A DNA stretch of 64,000 bases from Purshia tridentata (Eukaryota > Streptophyta > Magnoliopsida > Rosales > Rosaceae): NCBI GenBank assembly GCA_003254885.1, contig QANT01005778.1, forward strand, positions 54,547-118,546, written 5' to 3'. The number at the start of each line of letters is the position of its first letter. The stretch's first letter is position 1. Position numbers and translations under genes: made by a program. Of the stretch, positions 33,717 to 46,314 are shown in pieces. A model generated the notes under the pieces. That model was not told the DNA's origin. It worked only from the letters and a program-made list of their open reading frames with translations, and searched no databases.

Positions 33717-35374
33717 TCAGAAAGCTGCCCATCCTGCTGCAGTCGTCTTTGTTGATCCGGATCCAGTTGCCGGAGGAAGATTCCTCTGGAAATAATAATG
33801 AGCACATATACCATCCATTACATTGTAAACAAGGTTCACCATAAGGTAATATGCAAATGTCCATAAAACATTTATATTTTTACTAGAAGTTGTGTAATCT
33901 TTCTTTCCTTTGTGTTGGAGAAGAAGTACATCAACCAAAAATAAACCCAAGGCATGCATGGAAGATCACTGGAGTAGAAAGTAGCTGAAATAAAAAATAC
34001 AATAATTTTACAAGAACTAAGCTTTCAGATTGAAATCAGATCCTACAAGGTTCAAACCAGTAGACCATAATCTCAGGACAAAAACTAATGTGGAATAGCT
34101 ACTCATTCTCAGCTTGCCTGCTGAGATTGGGATTAGAGCCCAGGCAATCATGAACTAAAGTGCTGGCAAAGACAATCAAATGTTGGAACATTGATGACCA
34201 GCATATGCCATATGCAGGCAAAAGCTGTAAGCCAATCAAGAACACCCTTCAAGCTTACCATCCATACACCAGTTCTACAATCCAAATGCAATAACATGAA
34301 AAAAAAAACATGTATAGACGACAGAAAATTGCTGCATACTGAAGCTCCCCATTGAACCATAAGACGCCCGTCCTTTATATCTTAGTCAGCTAATTTGTAT
34401 GGCAAATTTTATAGCTACTGATCATCAAAACTAACTAACTCACAGAACTTCGATGTTGATTTTGAACCCACTTTCAAACAAGATAAGAAAGAATTTCAAC
34501 TAAACAAGCAATACAATCCCAGAGGAACACCGAGTTACATTTCCATACCTCAATTGGAGAAAGATCGGATAAAGGGTCGGAACTCCGCGGCGGTGACTTG
34601 AGACCACCGGAGCTGATTCTAGCAGCAACAGGATCATTGGGAGGTGGTGGCAGAGCCGACCGGATCTTCCCGCCATTCCCGGGTGGCGGGGCCAGGCCCA
34701 ATGGTTTGGGCTTCGCCGAACCGGAAAGCCCAGCTGCCGACAGCATCCCAGTCCCACTCGTTGGCTTGGGCTTCACATTTATCCTTATCGTTTCTCCTTC
34801 CTGCAGATCCCAAATGTAAATAAATTCATTGAGAATTCAAACAAAAAACAAATTTAAATTTAAATTTAAATGCTTTTACCTTCAATCTGTGATTGACGGC
34901 TGGATGAATATCGATGTGGCTGTCGTCGCTGGTCTCGCCGCCGCCATTGGCCTCCTTCTCACTCTCTCTCTTCACGTACTTCTCATGGTCCGAGAGCGCC
35001 ACGTTGAAATCAAACGCTTCGTTTCGCTCTGAAAACCCAAGCCCGATGAAGGCGTGCTTGCCGGTGCCGTCCTCGATCTTCAGCACGAAGTATCGCGACG
35101 AGTCGAGCACGGTCTCGACAGAGTTCTCGCGCTGGCCCGGGAGGACAAAGCATGCCGCGAAGAGCTCGCTGGAGTTCGGATCCTCCAATCGGATCTCGCA
35201 ACGGTCCTTGCATGACACAACACGGAGCCGACCCGACCAGATCTTGTCGGACTGGAGCCACTCGCCGCACTTGTACCCGCCGGAAGTGGTCCGCGGCGGA
35301 ATTTTGTAGACCGCGACCTCGCGGACGACGAGGAGCGTGTGCTCGAACGCCTCCTCCTCCTCCTCAAACGACAT
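33717..35374 (-). CDS. NECAP-like protein (adaptin-ear-binding coat-associated, PHear domain)
   Basis: Homologue of NECAP, which regulates AP-2 adaptors in clathrin-coated vesicle formation. Three exons: 34880-35374, 34549-34800, 33717-33785, giving 271 residues. It begins MSFEEEEEAFEHTLLVVREV. Residues 10 to about 165 form the PHear/DUF1681 domain (EVAVYKIPPRTTSGGYKCGE; KHAFIGLGFSERNEAFDFN; VALSDHEKYVKRE). The rest is Pro/Gly/Ser-rich and disordered. It ends STKTTAAGWAAF; the terminal WxxF matches the adaptin-ear-binding motif of animal NECAPs. Exon 1 is clearly GC-richer than the surrounding sequence. The Arabidopsis relative At1g03900 is, from memory, misnamed as an ABC protein (NAP4/ABCI18); this sequence has no ABC motifs. 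Confidence 0.92.
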
Positions 35375-37023
35375 CGTTTTGGGATCGAAACGGTGGCAAA
35401 ATTTCGAGTTTTGTCGGATTCAGTTGAGCAATGTAGGTGATAATTAGGAAATTTAAGTTCTTAATTTCGATTTTCGTTTGAGGGAGTTGGTAATTGGATT
35501 TGATTTGAATTTGATGTGAATTTGAAGAGAGGATGAAGTGATATGAAGGTGAGGGGAAGGTTTCAATGAGAGTTTTGCAGAGAAGACGTGGGTTGAAAGC
35601 AGAGTGCCTGAAAGGTCAACTGGATTGTCTATGGAGACGTGGGTGTGGTATATTACCTTTTTGCCCTTACTGCTTTCCTCTTGGGCTTGGCTTGTAGACA
35701 GCATACAAATTGAAACCGAGAAGACAATTACACACGAAACACGGGACCAGATCCACCAAAAGGCGCCCACAATTTGCCACCTGATTTTGTTGTTATAACT
35801 TTATACACACTCTACACGCAAGCCCATCCCATTAGCGCACATGCCACAAAATTGACTTCACAAATAATACACGTCGAAAATGAATGTTTGGTTTGATGTT
35901 ATGGAATGATTGTATGTTTCAACTTTCATGTATGTATTTCTTGTTTGGTTGTATTGTAAGTGCTTCTTTTCTGTCGAAAGTAATACGGAATAAGTGTGGA
36001 TTCTCATAACTGATTGATCAGTTTTTCAATACCGACTAATTGGGAGTGCATTTTGCCATTTTCTTCTTCTCTCTAATCACATGTGCTCCATTAGAACTAT
36101 TATGTGTTAGTCCAATGGCCACACAAAAGCAAGGTAGTTCCTATAATTTACTTGAGCTGAAAAGCCCAAGCTCATAATCCCATACCAGTAAATGTTATAC
36201 TTTGAACTTGAACATCGGATGTTTTACTCCAAATCTCAGACAAGAGGAATCTCAAACCTAGGATTATAGACCTTGAACTTTGAACTCAGGAATACATTTA
36301 ATTTGAAGTTTCAAAGAAATGAAAACTAAAATGATGGAGAGGGGTAAAATTGGTAAGTTCGAAGTATTCTTTTGGAGGTGACTTTGACGATTATCCCTTT
36401 TGAATATTTCTAAGCCCATAGTTTACATCTGCCGATCTTTTGGGACTTGGGGCCTTAGAATTTTCTTAGTCTGAAGCTGATGTCAGCCCAAGTCTCACGT
36501 CAGCCCAACAAAAGCAAACTGGGTCAAAGCTTGCTTGGGCTTGGCTTATGCCATGAAGTATGAACACAATAATAAAAGAGTAATTTTGGAATAACGAGAA
36601 GGGTACTGTTGTAAAAGTGTCACCCACCAAGCCTATATTTTCTGGAAAACTCCTCTTCGGCTGGTCTTAAACCCTAGCACGAACACCGAGCTTCTTCTCT
36701 CCCGCCTACATTTCGAGCTTTCAGGTAAGAATTTAATCTTTCTTTACAATAACTAATTATTCAAACGTTTTCTAAGCACCTTCTCATTATGAAAGTTGAA
36801 CTTAGTTTAGAATTTTATAAGGGCTCTTACTGGTTAGGGTTTTAGGGTTGAGATAGTAGCAACTAGAAAGGCCTTAGAGAAGTAAGTTTTAAGACACTTT
36901 GGATATGGCTGCCATATATTGTTGTGCATTTTTCCATGTGTTAAGTTATATGGAAGAAATTTGTATTGGATTTTCATGCAAAATGATTTGATTTTCAGCA
37001 GGGTTGAATAACAATCAGTTACC
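35375..37023. other. Divergent promoter region between NECAP-like and NOP10
   Basis: About 1.6 kb. It includes the NECAP-like 5' leader, AT-rich spacer, and the NOP10 promoter with site II and telo-box motifs (listed separately). A 5' UTR intron for NOP10 is likely: CAGGTAAGAA at 36722-36731 is a good donor, and TTTTCAGCAG shortly before 37004 an acceptor. Confidence 0.6.
36485..36677 (+). promoter_or_regulatory. Site II elements and telo-box upstream of NOP10
   Basis: AGCCCA at 36485-36490 and 36502-36507, TGGGCT at 36536-36541 (site II, TGGGCY, in both orientations), and AAACCCTAG at 36669-36677 (telo-box). This combination is known from promoters of plant ribosomal-protein and ribosome-biogenesis genes and fits a snoRNP gene. 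Function here is inferred. Confidence 0.6.
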
Positions 37024-37875
37024 ATGTATCTCCAGTTCTACATAAACGAGAATGGCGATAAAGTGTACACCACTAAGGTTTGTGATGATTTTTAATATGT
37101 TGGCTCTGTGGCAATATTTCAATTTGATGTACTGGAGTTTCAATGTTTAATTTCAGTTTAATGTAACCGTTGTTGATGTTAAATGGTAATGAAGTTTCAA
37201 TTGTTATTGATTTACATAAATTGCTTGTTGGCCTTGGGTTTTCTTCCTTTTGTCATTGCGATCATTGATCTTCTCTTGACTTTTCTGAATGCAGAAAGAA
37301 TCACCATTGGGGCTGGCTACTCAATCTGCCCATCCAGGTAAGATATTTCATTTTATTCGGGTCGGATACACTCTTTGCTGCTCAATTAGTCGTCCGAATA
37401 CGTTTGCACAAAAGGTTACATTGTGAGGATCTCATGTTGTGTTGTTCATTTGTTCTCGGATAATGACATTAGTGTTGTTGTTAACTTGTCAATAAGCTCT
37501 GACCAAAAACAAAAAAACTTGCCAATAATGTGCTTTATATATTTGGAGTGGGTTTCTAATAAGGAAAATGCTTTCAAGGTGTTGATGGTTTGATTCACTT
37601 ACTATCACGTTTTTGGGATTGGGTACCGGATTTTGCCAGAATATGTTGGACAATTTTTCATATTCTTTGTGATGAGATTAGAAAGTGTACTGACTGTGAG
37701 TTCTTAATTCTGCTTATGGAAAAAGTTCCCAGCTGCTTGTGTTTCTAATCTGTTCCTTTCTCCATTATCAACTGCAGCCCGTTTCTCCCCCGATGACAAA
37801 TATTCGAGGCAAAGATTTCTTCTGAAGAAGCGGTTCGGATTGTTACCAATTCAGCAGTCACCTCTAAAATATTAA
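37024..37875 (+). CDS. NOP10: H/ACA snoRNP subunit NOP10
   Basis: Core protein of box H/ACA RNPs, which with dyskerin/CBF5, NHP2 and GAR1 pseudouridylate rRNA and support telomerase RNP. Three exons: 37024-37077, 37295-37337, 37778-37875, giving 64 residues, the family's usual size. It reads [20 protein letters not shown], then [20 protein letters not shown], and ends [11 protein letters not shown]. The N-terminal mini-domain, the linker [15 protein letters not shown] and the C-terminal helix are all present. The eukaryotic form lacks the zinc-binding cysteines of the archaeal one, as seen here. No exon is long enough to show as an obvious open frame, so it is easy to miss. Promoter motifs upstream fit a nucleolar housekeeping role. 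Confidence 0.97.
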
Positions 37876-40138
37876 ATGCTTCACAGGGTTCAGAATTCAG
37901 ATGCTTTCATCATTTTATGTCTGCCATGTGAAGTATAGCTTACTAGGAGTGTTATCTTGTTGGACCTTTAATTTGGCGACTGTAACTGGATGTGTCTACC
38001 ACCAGTAATTAGCAGTCGCTCAAATTGCTGTAGACTGGTTATTGATAAGTTTTTGAAGTGTACTAGATTACTATGACTCTGTTTTGAAAAATTACCATTT
38101 ATCTTTTTCTATATCTACTGGAATTTAAAGACTATATTCTCTTGGTGAAAAAAAGAAAGAAAAAAAGACTACATTCTATAAATCTTGGGTTTGGCTATAT
38201 TTGAGCACTCACGTGCTCAAGCACATTTAGTCGAGCTTCTTGGTCAATTTTCAAGATTGAATTCTTGAATAAGAAATGATGACTAAGGAGTATAATTTCG
38301 ATTTCGATGAAAATTTGGATTTTGTTAGAATTTAGACAAAAACGATGGAAATTTTATCATACGCTTATTTAATATATTATTTATTATATTTATAAAAAAT
38401 ATTAAAGGAATTAAATCATATTATAGATTTCATATGATATAAAGTGAATATAATATACGCTTGAGGTAAATTCTGTTAAAAAAATGTAATGTAAGGTGAA
38501 TATAAGGTGAATTACATTAAACCTTTTATATTTATAATCTATATTCTTTATGATATAATATAAAATATTAGGATATAAGTCCTTTAGAGTATTTTTATTA
38601 TTTTTTATATAAAAATGTATTAAGGTTTAGGGTTTAAAAACAATTAAACGAAACCCCAAAACTAATTAGCCAGACTAATTTCCAAATGAAAACCCAAGCC
38701 AAAGCCAAAGGGCCGAACAAAACTCTAAACCTTTTTTTTTCTTTCCAATTGTTTAAAGGCTCAAACCCTAATCTTCAAACCCAAACCTCTTTTTTTTTTG
38801 GTCTCTTCCTTCCTACCTTTTGTTTTGGGCCTTTTGGCCACTGTCCTCCTCACGCCACTTTCTTTCTTTTTTCTTTTCACTTTCTCAGGTCTCTTCTCTC
38901 CCACTTTCCCAAGTCCCCCACACAACCAAGCATTCTCACGCCACTTCTCTTTTTTTTTTTTTTTTCCCTCTTTCCTTTCTTTTTTCTTCCCACTTTTCCA
39001 GGCCTTTTCTCTCCCACTTTCCAAGGTTCCCCATGCAGCTAAGCATTTCCTTTCTTCTACCCTTCCTCCCTGCCTGTAGTGCACTGTTGGCCTCCTATGG
39101 TCTCTTTTTTTTCTTTTTCTTCCTTTCTTCCCCACTTCCTCATTTCCCCAGTTTCGTTCCCCCTTCCCCCTTACCCCTGCCTCTCTATCTCTCTCCAGAC
39201 CAAAATCTATTTTTCTGCTCTCTAATCCCTCCCCCATCTCTCATCTTCATCTCTCTCGATCTCCACCCCCTACCGTCGAAACCCAGCTTCGACCGACCTT
39301 AACTCTTCCCAAAATTCAAACCCAGTCCCTCTTTACCAGAATTTAAAAGAAAATTTGACGGAATGATGATTTCGTTTCGAAACCCTCCAAAAATGATAGT
39401 TTTGGCGAAATTTGACCAAAGTTATCGATATTACACTCATTGATGACAACTTAAAAAGTTCAATTTAATCGTGCAGCTTCAAGTATTGTGAATGTTCCAA
39501 GAAGGATGCCTAATTATGTACAACATCTATGTTCATTTAGTGATGCTAACTACATTTTAGTAATTGTACAAAGAAAGGTTCTTCCACTTTTGTAAATTAA
39601 AAAAAAGAGGTTTAAACAAAGTTGGTGGCCATATTTTATTTGGAAATAAAATACAAAATTGGGGTAGTAAAACTGAAAATTGATTAGGAATTTCTTTTTT
39701 TACTAGGTGATGTAAATTGTAACGATAAAATTTTTGGGTAGGTGGATAACAAAAGAAAAAGAAACATTTCTAGCCAAAAAACAAAAAAAGAAGTAAAATG
39801 TTAGGCATGGGCCTCCACTACCTGAAGTGGGCGAAGCCCAACACCGAATTGGAACTCACTCGGTACTCAACCCCAAAACAAACACATTGACGACGTCGTT
39901 CTTAGCTGACACTGCCTTTCAGTCTTCACTGCGCACTACTAGTCTTCGCGTCCAGAGACTCGCTCAGCACACTGACCAAACTCTCTGTCTAACGCATTTT
40001 CGTACGTTCCTCCTCCCGATCTAAAACCCTAGCGTTCAATTCACAAATCGCGTATTTGTTTATGCATAAAATGTGCGTCGTGTGTGTGTATATATATGTG
40101 TATCTGAAGCTGTTGACTTTGTTGCACTGTTTCAGGAA
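37876..40138. other. Intergenic region between NOP10 and ribophorin II
   Basis: NOP10 3' UTR, a very AT-rich part (38280-38640), then a strongly pyrimidine-rich block (about 38730-39260, listed separately), then AT-rich DNA. The ribophorin II 5' leader follows from about 39830, with AAACCCTA at 40024-40031. Open frames of 90-160 codons in the pyrimidine block are Phe/Ser/Pro runs and not believable genes. Confidence 0.65.
38730..39260. repeat. Polypyrimidine block with an internal imperfect duplication
   Basis: More than 500 bases dominated by C and T on the plus strand. The segment around TCTCAGGTCTCTTCTCTCCC (38882-38937) recurs in altered form around TTCCAGGCCTTTTCTCTCCC (38995-39049). 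Each copy ends in a version of CAACCAAGCATT / CAGCTAAGCATT. This suggests an old tandem duplication or a degraded transposon terminal region; its origin is not clear. Confidence 0.6.
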
Positions 40139-43100
40139 ATGGCTACCAGAAACCTGGGATTTCTGGTGCTGATTTTGGCGACCACGATCTGCGTAGCTGC
40201 TGCTTCCGTCTTCGAGCCGATCACCGACTCTCACCGATCCGCGGCTTCAGAGCTCTTCACGCCCGCCGATGCATCCTTCGCCAGGTGAACTAAATAAAAT
40301 CCTAATTAAACCTTCAAAATGGTTTCTTTGTTATTCTTCGGTGATTTTCTGTTTGGTTCTCGAGAGAAAAAAATGAAATAATCATTTGGATGAACCAATT
40401 CAATTAAACGGCTTTGTATTCATTTTAATGTATCGTCACCACTGAGAATTCTGAGATTTGAAGCTTCAGTTTCATTTTTTTTTTTCCCTACATTCTACTT
40501 GCAATGCGTTTTTAGTTTTTGATTGTGCTTGACTTTGATTTTATTTGCACGATTAGAGCAATTTTATTCCCTACATTCTAAATGCTATGAGCATTATTTG
40601 GACATTGGTTATAGTCAATTCTATTTGTTTTGACCTCCCAAATCCGATAATTTAATCTGAAAGGAATCTAATTATATGATTTGGTAAATTGTTGACAGTT
40701 TAGAAGAGGCATATGAAGCCCTAAGATCATTTGAGGTTCTTGGGATTGATAAGAAGTCTGATGTAGGCACTGATACTTGTCAGTCTGTTTTGGACAAACT
40801 TCAGTCATCGTCTTCTGCCCCAAAGGATTTGTTCTATGCCTTAAAGGTTAACAGCTTTTTGAAATGCGAGGTTAACAAGGACGTGTTGGAGGTACTATTG
40901 ACTCTTTAGCACCCTTGTTTTGTTCTCAGCTTGAAAGCCATTGCTTACGAAGCATGTGGCGAAATGCTGCAGTTGGTGCTTATTTTTATTCTCTTTGTCT
41001 AGGGCATTGCTTCAAGACTTAAAGGTGTTGTCAATGGTGCAAGTTCATTGCTAGACATCTATTACTCAATCGGAAGTTTGGTACTTATTAAGGTAAATTG
41101 TCGAAAATAATAATATTTTGGCAGCACTGTCCAATTCAGTTTTATATTTTTCTTTTGGTCCGAGGCATCAAGTTTGGCTGCAGATTTCAATATATATATT
41201 GAGAAAAAAATTTCAACCCTGTGCATGGCAAAAATGATATTTTCAAGATTGTTACTCTTTAATTGATATACTTCTATAGTTCTATGCAAGGGCCTCAATT
41301 ATAAGTTTATATTTCTTTAAATTGTGCATTATTTCCCAATAATTTTTGAACTTTTTCTTTTTCTTGCGGCAGGATCAAAGTTCGGAAGTCGATGTACTTC
41401 TTGCTGATGCTGATGGAATTTTCCATTCTATCAAGGTTGGTTCCCACAGCCACTAGTGGCATTTCTTAGTTGAAACTTGAAAATAGGTTCTGTTTTGGCT
41501 ACACCCTGGTCATGGCATAACTTGATATGCCAGATGAGGCTTAGCATCTGGTTATGCCCTCACCTTCTTTTTGCAATGTTCTTGTGGTGAGTTTTTGGTC
41601 AGCATAGGTCATTCAGTACTAGAGTTGATCCTGGTTCTGATGAGTCTGACCTCAATTATTTTTCCACTTTATTTCACACATAACTAGATTGCTGCTTTGT
41701 TGAATGTTTGAGTAACTGTGACACTTTATGGCAGTCTTTGAGCCAGAGTGACGGAAGGTGGCGCTACAGTTCTGATAATCCGGAGTCTAGTACCTATGCT
41801 GCTGGTAATGATTTTCCAGAAATCATTTAATTGTTATGTTGCTTATTTGTCATATGGAAATTTGTTTTTGATCAATCGGTAATGCATTGGCTACAAAGTC
41901 AGTAATTTTCCTCTGCTATGAGTTAGATCCTAGATATCTATTCATTAGAGAGGGATTAGTAGCACTTGGTTATGATCACCAATATTTGTTTTACCATCAA
42001 AGTTGCATATTCACCATAAGCTGCTTTAGAAACATGGTATAGATTTTTTATAACTTGTACGTGGCTTATGCTCACTACTTTAACTTACCATTACAGGATT
42101 AGCGCTTGAAGCACTTGCTGGAGTTGTCTCATTAGCATCTTCTGAAATTGATCAGTCTAAGGTACTATACATTCTTTTGCTTTCTTTATATATAAACCAG
42201 CATAAGCTTTAAATGTTTTTAAACCTGTACCTATCATAATTGTGAACCATTCATTTAAATGAAGTAAATTTCATGCCATTTCACTTGCTAACAGAAGAGA
42301 TTTTGGTCCAAATTGATATATCTTCAGACACTGACCAAGTCATTAGTCACCATCTCTGAATCTATTTTCTGTTCCATTTTGCCTTCTTTGACATAGCAGT
42401 GTACTCAATTCTATAGATCTTACTAGTATACTGTTTTTTTACTCTGTTACTGTATGTTCTCTTTGTTTCTTGTGCTTGTAATGTAGTTATGTTAACTGTA
42501 TTTTGTTAATATCTCATAATTTTCTTCTTTCTGTGTACAGATTGGTACTTTGAAAAGTGATGTATTGAAGCTTTTTGATAGTGTGGAGAAATACGGTATG
42601 TGTAGCTTTTTTTCAACCAACATTAGATGTCTCTAAACAGGACTCCTTTTTTATTTTCATCTCTTGCTTTATGCTAGAACTTTTGATGTTGTAGATTATA
42701 AGTTGTAATAGTTTTATACCTACATGTAATCAATTGTTCAAGACCTTGCTGTGTGAAGTTTTAAATCTTCATTTTTCTCAGATTTTTGTACCATGACTGT
42801 GGTGCAAAAATTTTGGTTTTGTTGGGTGATAATTTGATAGTGACTTTAATTGCATCTTTTGTCGTGATGGAATCAATGGAACTTTATATCTATTATTTTA
42901 GTGATACCTTTGTAAGTTTGACAGAATTCATATGATCTTGGTAGCCTGGTATGCATTTTTATGTGTATGTACAGGTGTTTGTGTCATTTTTATGAAACAT
43001 CAGAAGTTGAAGTTTGCATGTGGTTTCGTCATTTTATTTGCTGGTTTTTCTGTTATTATATATTATCATATGGCTAATATAATTAACTATATTCTTTTAG

Positions 43101-46100
43101 ATGATGGGGCTGTTTATTTTGATGAAAAAGTTGTTGATCTGCGTGAGCATCAGAGTCCTCTTTCAACTACTGCTTCTGTTGTTAGAGGACTGACAGCGTT
43201 TACAGCTGTGACATCTGGAAACTTAAAGGTGACTGTAAGCATACGTCAAGCATTCTTTGTCTTCTTTGGTATTGGGGGGGAGAGGGGAAGGATTGTGGTC
43301 GTTTGGCAGTAGAGTGCATTTTAATGCATTAGATTTGAGTTTGCAGGTTCCAGGGGACAAGATATTGGGTTTGGCAAAATTCTTCCTCGGAGTTGGAATT
43401 CCTGGCAATGCCAAAGACTTCTTCCACCAAATAGACTCGTTAGCTTGTTTGGAAAGCAATAAGCAAGTGCAATCTCTTGTTCTTTAATTGAGTTACATCT
43501 CCATGATTATTTTCCATTTTTTAACTGTCCTCCCAATGGATTCTTGTGTATAGCTCTTCCCTGGTAGTGTTTTTTGAAAAAATAATTTCTGTGTTTTATC
43601 ATTCTTTTTCTATGATTTGAATTTTCCATCTTTCTTGCAGCTTATTACTTTTCTGTTATTGTCTCGTAACCTTGGTACTTTTATTTTTTGCTGGTGCAGG
43701 GTTTCTATCCCACTGATTTTATCACTTCAAGCTACAGTGCTTTCATTGACCAAGAAGGACCAGCTCAAGGTTTGTCAATTAATCATCACATTATGCCTTT
43801 TTGTAAATGATTGTTGAATAAACTATATATCCCCTTCTCTTGTCCTCGTTGGTGTGAGGTATTTAGATTTATGAGCTGAGAAAAATTGTGGAAAAAATAT
43901 ATTTAAAAAAACATTGTTTATGTCAAATCATGTGCTTTGATTAATTTAGGTATGTTGGTTTGTACATAAATTTTAATCAGGTTAAAGTGAATACCGTTCT
44001 TGGTTCAAGTGCACCTCCTCTGACAGTTAAGTTGGTGCGAGCTTTCAGTTCTGGTTCAAAAGATGCTTCCATAATTGAGAGCCAGGTGCGTAATAACTAT
44101 TTTATGCTACTTCTAACATGTTTTCTTGGTAGATCTGGTTTACTCACATTTGCATGAATGGACCTTGGTTCATCTTCTTTATTATGTGTGTGATGTAGGA
44201 GCTCAAGTTTGACAAGGAAAGTGGGTCCCATTTCTTGGATGTTTTGCCAAAAATTGTCGATGTTGGAAATTACATATTTGTCTTTGAGGTACTCCTATTT
44301 GTTTTATTTTTGCATTTAGTTTAACTTTCATCCGGCTCTCAATTTTTAATGAGTTAACCAAATGCTTTGTAGGTGGTTCTTCATGATTCTGAACATGAAA
44401 AAGTTTATGCAACTGGTGGCTCTACTCAAGTACGGATATTTGTAACAGGAGTTATCAAAATTGACAATGCAGAGATTGCAGTACTTGATAGTGACATTGG
44501 GAGCATAGAAACCCAGAAAAAGTATGTTGCGTTATGTTTACAGCTATAGTATACGATCCTCCTGAATTTTCTTTTGCGTATTGGATGCTTGTAATCATAA
44601 AGTCAATGTGCTTTATAATTGTTACATGAACTAATTTTTTGTTGCCTCTACCTCATTGTTTTCCAGACTAGATTTAGCTGGGGAAAATGCTGTCTCATTA
44701 TCAGCAAACCACCTCCAAAAACTGCGCCTGTCCTTTCAATTGACTACTCCTTTTGGGCGTGCTTTTAAACCACATCAGGTTTGTAGTTCTTCGTGTCTAC
44801 TTCTTGAATTAACTTCTCTCTGTTCAGTTTATTTAGAAGTTTATTGTGCTGCAGGTATTTCTCAAATTGAGACATGAGACCAAGGTTGAACATATCTTTG
44901 TGGTGGGCAACTCTGGCAAAAAATTTGAGATAATACTAGTTAAGTTTCTTTCATTTTATCCTTGAATTTATTTACGGCTTATTTTGAATAATACCTGTAT
45001 TCCCTCATATTTTACACGAACACTCAGTGTGCAGCCATTCAGAGCTCCTTTGGGAAACTAGAATTTGAATTTATCTAGTTATTTATCTGTTCCGCTGATA
45101 CTGTGCTAAACCTCTTATTTAAAATGTCTGAATACCTGATTAATTTTGAACACTCTGAAAAGAAAGGTTCAGCTTTCACCATCTTGGGATTACCCTTGGA
45201 GAATTTTAATTTCTTTATTTTGCTCATTGTTGGTATTTTGTTTTGCAGGATTTACTTGGACTGGTTGAGAAGTTTTACTATCTCTCAGGTAGTTATGACT
45301 TACAATTAACTGTGGGCGATGCAGTAATGGTAAGCATAACTTCACCTCAAGTTATTCAAACTTTTTTTATCCTCTTGTGATCTGAGAAAATTTTTGTTTT
45401 ATTTTCCAGGAAAACTCTTTCTTTCGGGATATTGGCCGTGTTGAATTGGATCTACCCGAAGCACCTGAGAAGGCCTCCCGCCCTCCTTCGCCAGCTGTTG
45501 ATCCTTACTCAAAATATGGTCCCAAAGCAGAGATAACCCATATCTTTAGGGCTCCAGAAAAGCGTCCTTCTCAGGAGCTCGCACTTGCTTTCTTGGGTCT
45601 TGTTCTTTTGCCATTGATTGGATTTTTGGTTGGGGTGAGTCTTTATAAGTGAATCCTTAATCTATTGTCATTTGGCTCAGAAATGTTTTAGCATTTTATG
45701 CTCAGATCTCACCCTTGGAAAATCCAAGTTGGTTTATAGAGTTGTAGCCAGATTGGGCTTGATAGTGGGGTAATCTTGGCTAACCTTATCTTATGTATTA
45801 TACAGCTATTACGCTTGGGAGTAAATCTGAAGAACTTCCCTACTTCACCAGTACCAGCCACTTTTGCCATCCTATTCCATGTTGGCATTGCAGCAGTTCT
45901 TTTGCTCTATCTGCTTTTTTGGCTCAAGGTATGATCTCATCTTGAGTACGGGGTCACATGTTCTAGAACATCGACAAATAACATTAACATACATGGTAAC
46001 AACAATAATAATATTTCAAAGTAAGACTTCATACTTTAATTTGTGACGGCTTTTCAATGCATTTTGTCAGGCAGCTATGCGAGTTCTTATTTTGCTAGAT

Positions 46101-46314
46101 TAGGCATTTTTGTAAATAGCCTTCTTCTTTTTTCGTTGTGCACATTGATTGTGCTTTTCAAAGGGCTTGCCTATTTACTTGTTTGTTCCATGCACAGTTG
46201 GATCTATTCACGACCCTGAAAACGCTTGGATTCTTGGGAGCTTTCTTGCTGTTCGTGGGACACAGGGTTCTTTCCCATCTGGCCTCTACATCAGCCAAGT
46301 TGAAATCTGCTTGA
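40139..46314 (+). CDS. RPN2: Ribophorin II, oligosaccharyltransferase subunit 2
   Basis: Subunit of the ER oligosaccharyltransferase that N-glycosylates nascent proteins (Swp1/ribophorin II family). Nineteen exons: 40139-40284, 40699-40891, 41003-41092, 41373-41435, 41735-41804, 42097-42161, 42541-42595, 43101-43228, 43347-43462, 43700-43769, 43981-44085, 44199-44288, 44373-44521, 44667-44778, 44855-44938, 45249-45329, 45410-45634, 45806-45928, 46198-46314, giving 693 residues. A signal peptide covers residues 1 to about 22 ([19 protein letters not shown]). A large lumenal region follows. Three membrane segments lie near the C-terminus ([48 protein letters not shown]). It ends SAKLKSA. The intron after exon 9 uses a GC donor (AA|GCAAGT), needed to keep frame. 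The last membrane helices are encoded by separate exons. Confidence 0.95.
43463..43699 (+). other. GC-AG intron in ribophorin II
   Basis: Exon 9 ends LESN plus AA of a Lys codon, followed by GCAAGT. Exon 10 starts after GGTGCAG with G GTT TCT ATC CCA. Only this join keeps the frame between LESNK and [13 protein letters not shown] introns are a known minor class. Confidence 0.85.

Noticed and set aside
34914-35427. Long frames opposite NECAP-like exon 1
   Set aside because: Shadows of a GC-rich coding exon; the real minus-strand frame has clear NECAP family sequence.
38204-38226. Hairpin TGAGCAC-TC-ACGTGCTCA
   Set aside because: Short isolated palindrome without supporting context for a terminator, miRNA or other element.
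38686-39302. Several 90-160 codon frames on both strands
   Set aside because: They arise from the polypyrimidine block and encode Phe/Ser/Pro or Lys/Glu/Arg runs only.
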